Assembly (NCBI RefSeq): GCF_026745355.1
Contig: NC_079203.1
Location: 2,772,236 to 2,836,235, forward strand
DNA from: Beta vulgaris subsp. vulgaris
Taxonomy: Eukaryota > Streptophyta > Magnoliopsida > Caryophyllales > Amaranthaceae
Length of the DNA: 64,000 bases
Direction: 5' to 3'
The position numbers and the translations under genes were made by a program. The notes under the pieces were generated by a model that ran no database searches, was not told the DNA's origin, and saw only the letters and a program-made list of their open reading frames with translations. Below, in pieces: positions 45,595 through 54,913 of the stretch; the stretch's first letter is position 1; the number at the start of each line of letters is the position of its first letter.

Positions 45595-46827
45595 GGCCTT
45601 GTTTGGTTGTATATGGGAAGTCATACTTCCTAGGAACATTGGCGGATCCAATGGGGGACATGGGGGTACAGTCGTACCCCCATTTCTTAAAAAAAATCAA
45701 CTGAATAAATAGTGCAGCAGACCATTCTCTCTCTACTAGGCTCCAAGCTTCCCCCGCCCTCCTCTCTCTCTCCATGCTTCCCCACTCCTCTCTCCATTTT
45801 TAAATGTCTACATGTCTCTCTTCTCCATTGAACTACAAAAATAATTGAATCAGAAGCTCCAACTTGTTCATCTTCCACTACTACTACAATTATTGATACT
45901 TCTTCACCCCTAATTTTGTTAACAACATAAGTTTATAATTTGCTTCCTCTTCACCAGCCATAAACTTCGAGAAAAGGTCTCAATTTTGATTCATTATTTG
46001 TTGGGTATTTTTGTTTTTATATTTATGATAATTAAATAATTTTGTTTCTGGGTATTTGTAATTCTTTTGATTTGGTTAAAGTTGCATGTTGTGATTTTGT
46101 TGGATATGGGTCTGTGTTTTATTGCCACATTTGATTGTATGTTAGTGCCTAATGGAAACTGGAATCAAATTTACTTTTTTAGGGATTTAGCATTCAAGGG
46201 ATAGATTAAATTAGTTTTAACTTTATGTATTTTATTTTTCTTATTTGGGTTGTATGTCTATACATATTTTAGATATTTTAATTGTAAGACTTATGTATTT
46301 ATGTTACTTAGATTTGGATTAAGTGTTTACTCGAATATGAGTGTCTAAACTTCCGACTCGGGTATTTAGTAAAAAAAAGTCAAGTTTTTAGTTTAAAATG
46401 GAGTATCCAAGTGAAGTATCGTATCGGACATGACACCCGATTTTGGAAAGAAAGGAAGGTATCGGGGTAATATAGTTATATAGTAAACAATTTATGCAAA
46501 CATTTTCCCCCTTGCTTTTGTTATATGTCTGTATCCCCAAATTGGAATTCCTGGATCCGCCTCTGCCTAGGAAGTTATTTTTCCCATGTATTTGAAATTA
46601 CTAGGAAGTGTAAAATTGTGTTTGGTTGACAATGGGAAGTAGAACTTCCCATGGGAAGTTCTACTTACCTAGGGGGATCTAGGTAAGTAACTTCCTCCAT
46701 TTTGGAGGAAGTAGAACTTCCTAGGAAGTGCAAATTCCCATGATTTTGCCAACCAAACAACTTCATATACTTCTACTTCCTAGGAATTTGCACTTCCCAT
46801 GATTTATTTTGTCAACCAAACAAGGCC
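45595..46827. mobile_element. PIF/Harbinger-like (Tourist) MITE hosting a hAT element (TSD TTA)
   Basis: The termini GGCCTTGTTTGGTTG and CAACCAAACAAGGCC are flanked by TTA (45592-45594, 46828-46830). The R1 upstream region near 21128 shows the empty site. Without the inner hAT it is about 300 bp and rich in inverted copies of CTTCCTAGGAAGT. Confidence 0.9.
45637..46565. mobile_element. hAT-like element nested in the MITE (TSD CCTAGGAA)
   Basis: The termini CATTGGCGGATCCA and, from the right, CAGAGGCGGATCCAGG are flanked by an exact 8-bp duplication CCTAGGAA (45629-45636, 46566-46573). At 929 bp it resembles the 936-bp hAT in the R1 intron in length and in the GGCGGA-CC terminus. The small minus-strand frames 45575-45878 are not convincing genes. 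Confidence 0.88.
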
Positions 46828-46830
46828 TTA

Positions 46831-48092
46831 GTGTCGTTTTTTACTTTCTAACCCTTCTAAATTTTGCCTAATTGGCTGTTTAATTAACATAAAGTAACTC
46901 AAAGAGCAATAAATGTGTTCACATTAGTTTGTAGTTATTTTTACTTATTTATTCACCAAACCTTTTGTATTATTGGATGCCTAACATAAAATAACTCAAA
47001 AGGGAAAGAATCTTTATTTTTAGTTAATTTTATTTTATTTTATATAGTGAAATCTTGTCCATTTTTTGAGCTGTATTGTTTTCTTTTTCGATTCCAAATA
47101 AGAACAACAAAAGAAAAAGGAGGGAGTAAGTCTTAGTTTTAAAAACTTATATTATAGCTAGTTCTCTTTCTTTATTTAAAAAAAAAGATAATTAAGCATA
47201 TTAAGGTGCGTGGAATGGGACAATTGATCAAATTGGTAAAAGAAAGTGACCCTCGACGACAAATTGGTAAAAAAATTGCTCTAGCGACAAATTGGTAAAA
47301 AAATTGAGCTCCAACGACATTCATGCTAATTTTTTTCTATAATATTCCGATTTGATCAAAACGTACACTTTATAAGATTTTATTTTGAATTGGGTAAAAT
47401 AGTGTGTATTGACAAGATAAGTTAATTAGATAAAAACACAAAAGTCTCTATAAAAGGCATGTAAATGCACATTTTGAATGTTGACCAAGCTGAATAATTC
47501 TACAAAATATGGCCAAAATGTCACTAGGAATCTGTTTAATTTACCAAATTGTCATCAAAACTCATTTTATTTACTTAAATGCCATCTGAGCTTTTTTTTT
47601 TTTTTTTGCCAACTTGTTGCTGGAGCTCAATTTTTTTTACCAATTTGTCGTCATACCAAGTTTTTTTTACCAAATTATTGTTGAGGTTAACTTATTTTAA
47701 CCAAATTTGTCAAATGACCAGGTGAAATTTTAATTTAATGAAAAATATTATAAGCTATTTGCTATTTATCATACAATTTTATTAAGCAAACAATACTATC
47801 ATTTAGTTAAAAAAAAAAAAAAAAAAAACGGGATAAGTATATCCATTCCTGAATTTCTACAGCTAAAGTAGTCTAAACTCTCAATTATTATAGGCCACAA
47901 TTCACGACAGCCACACACTGACACACATATAGTTCAAATTTCCACGCGTATCTTCTCTCTTTTTATTTGAAAAGTCTTATTTTAAATGATTACGAAATCA
48001 CAAATCATGAGAATAAGCATTTTAATCTTAACATAAAATTTGACGAATTCAAGATTGAATTTTATAACAAGCATATTTCATTTCAATCTAAT
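46831..48092. other. R2 upstream region, distal part
   Basis: It aligns with 21145-21764 and 31519-32160 upstream of R1. It contains the inverted-repeat element listed separately and an A-run near 47810-47828. The plus-strand frame at 47478-47684 lies inside the inverted repeat and is not supported as a gene. Confidence 0.5.
47215..47730. mobile_element. Inverted-repeat (MITE-like) element with tandem ACAAATTGGTAAAAA motifs
   Basis: The left arm (47217-47315) carries three CGACAAATTGGTAAAAA-type units. The right arm (47590-47720) carries their complements (ACCAATTTGTCG, ACCAAATTATTG, CCAAATTTGTC). Each arm is about 100 bp. In unit 1 the SIRE-like LTR separated the arms (21520-21605 and 31640-31770). 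The superfamily is not assigned, and a target duplication could not be fixed. Confidence 0.5.
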
Positions 48093-48410
48093 CCAACACT
48101 ATTTTTTTTTTTTTTTTTTTGATAGGTAAGTGTGAGTTGTGATTATCAAAACGAAACAATTTACACCCTAATTTAGTAATTTTCCTTGAATAGCCAAGCT
48201 ATACCAAGGACCAGCAACACACTAATTACAAAGTTTCCAGCCAACATCTATCTCTATGACTTATCTTCTTAAGAATATCACTAAGACATCTATATTTCAC
48301 ATTTTCTTGTATTCTCTTTACAGTATAATCTATACAACCGACTTTTCCTTCCTAAAAAGCCTGATTCCTAGCATGCCAAATAAAGTAAATGACAGCTTCT
48401 AGTCATCCCT
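48093..48410 (-). pseudogene. LINE 3' fragment, second copy
   Basis: It is the paralogue of 32161-32473, with the same WHARN-type tail and an A-rich end (RC of 48102-48120). It carries extra substitutions, including a stop where copy 1 reads W in ALWEGK. It is inherited through duplication of the unit. Confidence 0.65.
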
Positions 48411-48424
48411 TAATTCTCTTCTCC

Positions 48425-49310
48425 TTCCTTTTTTTCTTGATTACCGAACTATAACAGATAATTTTAGAAAACTAATTCGGTAGTCTTATTACCGAACGAA
48501 TTAAACTAGTCACTAAATTGATTAAAGAATGTCATTACTGCTTCGGTATGGGACAAGTTTTAGGATATGAACCGGTAAGTCCTTAGTCAATTAAGCCAGT
48601 CCTGCAAGAGAGAACACGTAAACTAGCCTCGGGGGTTGATCCAAGGAACACCCCTCCGATGCATAAGTCAGTAATGGGTAAAACCGGTAGCTCTCGGGTG
48701 GAGTATGATGGTTTAAGTCAACGTACCTCATGACTCAGATCAGGGGAGTATTTATAAGGAACCCAAGTAAGCGCGTATACAAGTTGGGCCCTGTATTTTC
48801 GGGATATTCCCAGGTATATTCCTTTGAGATATACTTTTATCCTGTACGCAACATCTATCCTTTATAGATGGGAATTGGATCAAGCCCAGACCCTTGGCGA
48901 AAGGCCCGGAGAAAGATGCCGGCTAGGCATCTTAGCGGAACCGGTATGACGAAGTCAACAGTTCTGCATTAGGCGTGTGTGACCACGGCAATACTTAGCG
49001 GTCTGGTTAGATCGGTATGGAACTTAGTCAACCCCCATACAACTAGCCCCCAAGTTAGTATGTCTAGCATAGACGTATCCTGCTTAGTAGATTTCAAACC
49101 AACATGGGTAAAGCTGACTTGAGCTGGAATGGGAAGATGAAGCGTTTACCAAGGAATTGCAACCGTCACCTTGATATCCACACCCACTGTCAGAGCTCAT
49201 TGAGAGAAGTTGCTTCACAGCTGGGTACCATTCAATAACACGTGGCGTGATCAGGACAGGAAGACGAAGAGTCGCCTAATCCCAGCCGTAATTTCTTTTA
49301 TAAATACGCT
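48425..49310. other. Unassigned segment replacing part of host-gene copy C
   Basis: About 0.9 kb has no counterpart elsewhere in the window. It replaces the intron and penultimate exon seen in copies A, B and D. It starts with an inverted motif (ATTCGGTAG...ATTACCGAAC near 48470-48500). It is GC-richer than its surroundings, contains CTAGCCCCCAAGTTAGTATG near 49044, and ends by a TATA-like TTTTATAAATACGC at 49290. It resembles LTR or promoter sequence of a Gypsy-type element, but no second LTR, primer site or coding region is present. Confidence 0.35.
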
Positions 49311-49815
49311 TTGGCGAACCCAACTGTGAGTCTGCGAGTTGATGATGGTTTTAACTGAACAAGTGTCTACTGTCAAGGTTGGAGGAGTATATTAGTACTA
49401 CTGTTGAAAAAAGATCGCAGAATCTCGTTTTAGACAATGTTATTGCAGATAGTTTTCACGAAAAAATGGATACCTTCCAGTAACTTGATGTTGAAATTTG
49501 GATAAGAAATCAACAATCTTGGAATCACTTCAATATTTGTATTTACAAATCACATTGGTGAGGGCATCACAAGTGTCACTAGCTGTGCAGTTTCAGGCTC
49601 ATATAATGGACCTTGAGATTAGTATCTGAATTTCTATCTTTGCATGGGGGTGAAATTGATGGTTGATAAATCCAGCAATCTCTCATTCTCTTGTATACAA
49701 TTTGGTAGAAAGATTAGGAACTCGGGGAGTTGTGAGATACTGCTGTTTTGACATTTTTTATAGCTCTTTGTTATGGTATCATGCCTTGCTAATGTGTTGC
49801 TGCTAATGGGTTCAG

Positions 49816-49884
49816 GTGAAGCGCGAGAGAGAAGAGCGAGAAGCTTTGGGAGCCTTGCCTCTGTACCAGCGATCGAGTCCTTAA
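49816..49884 (+). pseudogene. Host-gene fragment, terminal exon (copy C)
   Basis: It has the same acceptor and frame as the other copies, but encodes LYQRSSP with an Ile-to-Ser change before TAA. The penultimate exon is missing, so it is certainly a fragment. Confidence 0.55.
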
Positions 49885-50103
49885 GCATGTCGGTGCATAG
49901 TTGCAGCTGTTGCTGACTTATGAACTGAACATCATATGAATTTTTTGAGGTTAATCTGTTACTTGAGAAGGGCAGTTAATATATTAGTGGGAGATTTTTC
50001 CTCGTCTCTCGCCTTGTGCACATTTTGTCTTTTGATGTAGTCAAAAGTTGTTCATTCGTAATAAGCATTGTTTTGGATGAAGTGATGCTGAATAATATTT
50101 ATA

Positions 50104-50355
50104 CTTCCTCCGTTCCATAATAAGTGAAACACTTATTATTTTAGAACATTTCAAAATAAGTGAAACATACCTTAAATGGATAAAAGAAAGTGACAAAATG
50201 ACAAGAGTACCCATCACAAACTTGTGTGGTTTGCATTTCTCTCTCCTCCTTTTGATAATAAAAAGGGTATTTTATGACTTTTTGGCTTTCAAAAGTGATG
50301 TTTATTAAATCTTGTGCCCAAACCCTATGTTTCACTTATTATGGAACGGAGGAAG
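50104..50355. mobile_element. Stowaway MITE in copy C (TSD TA)
   Basis: 252 bp with termini CTTCCTCCGTTCCATAATAA and the complement ending CGGAGGAAG, flanked by TA. Copies A, B and D have the uninterrupted site (TTTATATTATGTTTC). Its arms can pair over about 40 bp. Confidence 0.92.
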
Positions 50356-50528
50356 TATTATGTTTCAAAACTTATCAATCATGTTTGTTAAGTTTGTGCT
50401 ACTTTCCTTGGATAGGGAACAACAGCACAAGCTTCTCTACAACAACGGAGGACGACTCTTAATGATCCTTCTCTTTTCTAGTCTTTACCCTTAACAATGA
50501 GCAAATCTACATAATGTTTCTGGAGCAT

Positions 50529-51436
50529 GGCCGTTGTTTTGATATCCTTGACATTAAACGCCACAGTCCGAGCCAATGTCAAACGCACCACCGCTAGTGC
50601 CTATCTGTCCAGTACTTTTCACTTAGCCTCCTCCATCTCAGCAGGCTTTTCAGACAAAGGTTGATATAGATTTTTCTGATATAAGATGTCTTCTATTTGC
50701 ATCTTCCAATATCCAAAATCTGTCCCATCAAACTTCTCAATTCTAATCTTTGAATCCTCCATTGTTAATTATTCTAGATCTAGACAATAATCAAACCTAG
50801 CTCTTGATACCACTTGTAATTATTGACTATCAATCTAGAAATAATAGCAAACAATAATAGATATCAAATAATAAAGCAGGAAAGACACACAAGAAATTTT
50901 ACGTGGAAACCCAAGAACTGGGAGAAAAACCACGAATCTGCACTAGGAATCGATGAATATTCAAGAAAGATTACAAAAAGCGCTCAAGAACTCTCTCTAT
51001 AGCCTTTTCTCTCTCTAATATGTGTTTAAAGATGAAGAATACATTAATCGTAATTAGGGCACCTATTTATACCCTCATTAAACGAAATCGGAAAAAATCC
51101 GCATCCTCGATAGGTGCGGGCGCACCATCTTACGGTGCGGGCGCACCAGCCCGACGTGCGGGCGGACAGAAGCTTATGCCGTCAGTTTCGTCAGGTCTTC
51201 ATAAAACAGTCATAACTTCCTCGTTTCTCACCGGAATTGGACATATGACCTATTGTTGGAAAGCTCTCGGAACAAGCTATCACCTCCACTTTGAATCACC
51301 TCAAAATCATTTATAGATTGAAAGATATGTCCATTAAAAGTTTGCGTCATGCCCAATATGACGTTTTCCCTTTACGCAACCTCATCTCCACACCCATACA
51401 CCTTCACGAGCTCCATATACTACCATATACCCAACA
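50529..51436 (-). mobile_element. Duplicated 5' piece of the gag-only Copia (gag start plus LTR)
   Basis: It copies 5213-6118 nearly exactly: the first part of gag (ATG at 50760-50762 region, same in-frame stops), the primer-binding site, and the LTR at 50815-51436. It is followed by the same GTCCA and host sequence as at 6119. It has no 3' LTR and no left target duplication. It therefore arrived by segmental duplication or recombination, not by transposition. Confidence 0.9.
50815..51436 (-). repeat. LTR of the duplicated Copia piece
   Basis: It is nearly identical to 5493-6118, apart from a small deletion near its left end (TGTAATTATTG for TGTAAGTTCTATTG) and a few substitutions. Confidence 0.9.
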
Positions 51437-51940
51437 GTCCAAGCAATGAGTGCTTATTCCCTCCCATCTCTATCAAAACCTAATTCTTGTCAGGTACAGT
51501 CTACAGGACCGTTGCTCAGGATTATTAGTGGATTGGCATAATGTAGAATATTTTTTGCTAGTTCCTGAGGAATCCGGTTTTGTGTTCTTGGCTTACAATA
51601 TTTTTTATTCGATTCTAATCTTTTGCATCCTATGTTTTGGAAGAAAAGGTAGCTCTTAGTTGGCCTTGAGAGAAATTTACATTCTTAACTGTGCTAGTGT
51701 TTTCTAATATCTGATCGCATATTATAGTTTTCCTTATCATACAGAAATGCACTTATGCTTTTAGCTTCGGGAAACTCCATTCATCTAGTAATTCTGAACA
51801 TGGGTTCCTAGTTATTTCGCTGACCATAGTATACTGACTTAGTCATATTGAGTAATCATCTCTCTCTTGTGTTAAGTTTTTGAGTGAAATAAATTTTTGA
51901 GGCCTTCATATGAGCTTATAACATGTGTGCTCTTTTGCAG

Positions 51941-51988
51941 GCTATGCAAACACCCTTCAGGAGCTACATTCAAGAGATGCTGGCTCTT
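51941..51988 (+). pseudogene. Host-gene fragment, penultimate exon (copy D)
   Basis: It has the same 48 nt as copy A, with intact splice borders. Confidence 0.55.
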
Positions 51989-52666
51989 GTAAGCAATTTT
52001 AAACATTTCACATTGTGGCCTTTAAATTTGGGTAAATAGGTGTTCGCTTTCTGTTGGTTATGATATCACTAATACGTACTGATATCTGTCAGTGGCGATC
52101 CCAACTGTGAGCTGATTATAGTTTTAGGCTTTTAGCAGAACAAGTTTCTAGGTTGGCAGGCGATATTAGTACTCTACTGTTTCGCAGAATCTCGTTTTAG
52201 CTAATGTTGAATATAGGTTTTACGAAAAAATGGATACCTTGCCAGTAAGTTGATATTGAATTTGGTTAAGAAATCAAAAATCTTGGAATCACTTCAATAT
52301 TTGTATTTACAAATCACATTGGTGGGGACATCACAAGTGTCATTAGCTGTGCAGTTTCAGGCTTATATATTGGACCTTCAGCGAGATTAGTATCTGAATC
52401 TCTTATCTTTGCATGTGGGTGAAATTGATGGTTGATAAATCCAGCAATCTCTTATACCTAAGTTTCTTTGTTGTTTTAATTTCATCACCTGTAGGCTGTA
52501 GGAATCCATTTTGTTTGATGGTTGATTAAAGCAGCACCCTCTCATTCTCTTGTATACAATTTTGATAGAAAGACTAGGAACTTGGGGAGTTGTGAGTTGA
52601 CATTTCTTTATGGCTCTTTGATGTTATTGTGTCGGCATGTTAACGTGTTGCTGCTAATGGGTTCAG

Positions 52667-52735
52667 GTGAAGCGCGAGAGAGAAGAGCGAGAAGCTTTGG
52701 GAGCCTTGCCTCTGTACCAGCGATCGATTCCTTAA
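52667..52735 (+). pseudogene. Host-gene fragment, terminal exon (copy D)
   Basis: It has the same 22 codons plus TAA as copy A. The longer open frame around it (52522-52773) is another phase and not supported. Confidence 0.55.
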
Positions 52736-53340
52736 GCATGTCGGTGCATGTTGCAGCTGTGGCCGACTTATGAACTGAACATCATATGAATTTTTTGAGG
52801 TTAATTTGTTACTTGAGAAGGGCAGTTAATATATTAGTGGGAGATTTTTCCTTGTCTCTCGCCTTGTGCACATTTTGTCTTTTGCCGTAGTCAAAAGTTG
52901 TTCATTCATAATAGCATTGTTTTGGATGAAGTGATGCTGAATAATATTTATATTATGTTTCAAAACTTATCAATCATGTTTGTTAAGTTTGTGCTACTTT
53001 CCTTGGATAGGGAACAACAGCACAAGCTTCTCTACAACGACGGCGGACAACTCTTAATGATCCTTCTCTTTTCTAGTCTCTACCCTTAACAATGAGCAAA
53101 TCTACATAATGTTTCTGAAGCATGGCTGTTTGCACACAGAATATTGAATCAAATCTAAGTTGTCAATTGGATTATCATAAATTGGATGTACATAGAAGAG
53201 ATAGACCTACGAAAAACAACATAAATAGACAAATGGCATAAAATCACAAAACTACCAAATACTCAAAAAAAGATGACCTGATTTGCAAGTAAATTCTCCC
53301 TCTATAAACCAGAAGACAGTATCTCCTACATGTAATGTAC

Positions 53341-54913
53341 TATCACCAATCTTTATTATGCGTATTTCTTTTTGGATGTTTTTTTATTACTTTATCCATA
53401 TTTTTTGTTTATACTTTTGAAATGGGACTATTAACTATCCATCACACATTAGTTCGACTTTAATATAAAATAGTAGTTTGTTTTTCTTTTTATGTCCAAC
53501 GATATCGTTTCTCCTAAAATTTTGAGCAAAAGAAATGGATAAACTAAAAAAGATGGAGTGAGTATTATACTAACGGTTAACCGAGAATATCAATGGTAAA
53601 TCATCAGTTGTAGTGCCAAATGGTCAGTTGTTACTATCCTTATTTGAGAATGTACTTCAGAGAAAAAAAGTGATTGTTGCATTTGTTTCATGTTCTTCAT
53701 TTGGTTTATTTCGTATTTGGGACATTTGGCTTTTATACTCTTGAACACATTACTTTAGTTATTAACACCTTTGAGATTCAATGTCAATATCGTAAATTAA
53801 AATTAACATACAAGAAAATGATATTGACACCCTTTGCAACTTTTATGTGACAAAATGTTAGTTTTAACTAAACAATATTTGTATGGTTCGTATTTACATG
53901 GAAAAGAAATTCAGTTGCTCACCAGCTCTCACCACACTAGATATCAATAAAACTACTTCCTCCGTTTCTTTTTACTCGCTACACTTCTCATTTCACGGAC
54001 TCCTAGGCAATTTTTGGAGAAGAGAGAGGTAGAGAGTAAAAAGAAAAGGGACCCATGTAGGAGGAGAGAGATAGAGAGAGTTTATTGCCCAAAAAAGAAG
54101 TGTAGCAAGTAATGTAAAACTTGCCATAATGGAAAGTGTAGCGAGTAAAAAGAAACGGAGGAAGTACATAATTTTGCTATTGGAATAACACTAGGAAAGT
54201 ATCTGTAAAGCATGTTTGGTTCAACAAGTTTGAGCTCCAAGAAATGAATATATGTTCTCTTTCTTCTTGTTTGGCGAAACTTGCTTTTTGTCAATTCATT
54301 ATCATTAAGTTAGGCTATGTTCTCCTTAACTTATTAAAATAATTTTCAGCAAAAGTAATATATGTTCAGCAATAATAAGTTAAGTTTAGCAAAAAATAGA
54401 TAAGTACAATAGAGCCTTAATTAGTGGTAACAGATTCTTTTAGTTTATTACCTTTCTTTCCCTCTCAAGTAACAACACCCATTTCTTGGTGATAATTGTC
54501 ACCCTTTTTTTGTTTCATAGCTTGAATCTAATATCAAATACTAATAATATTTTTTGGTACTATTTTTCTTGTCTATTTGGATTTAGTCCGTAACTTGAAC
54601 CAAACAAGCAATCGATGTACGTTTTACCAAATGAAAAGAAATCGATGATATCTTGATATTATGAAAAATGAAAATAAAAGATGTAAACAAAACATGCGTT
54701 CCCACATTCACACATCACACTTGGGATATTGGATAACCAAACAAACCTATATTTACGTGTCATGAGAAAAAAAAAAAAAAAAAAACAAGCCCAGATCATA
54801 TGACAATTCCTTGAATATATTCTGGTTTCATACAAACAAACTAAAGAAAATGAAAAAAAAAAACCCAAAACTCCACCTCCAACTCAATCTCCAGGGAATG
54901 AAAACTGGAATCT
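53341..54913. other. Spacer downstream of R3
   Basis: It aligns with 39480-40885 in unit 2. Apart from one Stowaway MITE it holds no gene. An A-run of about 19 lies at 54768-54785. It probably contains the R3 3' UTR. Confidence 0.55.
53956..54164. mobile_element. Stowaway MITE (TSD TA)
   Basis: 209 bp with termini CTTCCTCCGTTTCTTTTTAC and the complement ending CGGAGGAAG, flanked by TA. Unit 2 has the empty site at about 40134. The minus-strand frame 54082-54294 overlaps it and is not a gene. Confidence 0.9.

Larger units (their letters stand above)
49311..50528 (+). other. Host-gene copy C (partial)
   Basis: It starts at GGCGAACCCAACTGTGAG, equivalent to position 6776 in copy A, so the penultimate exon is absent. 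It includes the terminal exon and 3' flank and ends at GGAGCATGG, where it is fused to the Copia fragment of the next unit. No CNL gene belongs to this copy. Confidence 0.6.
51437..53340 (+). other. Host-gene copy D
   Basis: It is nearly identical to copy A from 6119 to about 7960 (differences such as GGGAAACTCCATTCATC for GGGAAAGTCCATTTGTC). It contains both terminal exons. It then continues into a unit 3 spacer that is more diverged from unit 1. Confidence 0.65.

Noticed and set aside
45575..45878. Glu/Arg-rich minus-strand frames near a hAT end
   Set aside because: A GAGAGA-type purine stretch in the hAT element explains the composition; there is no domain.
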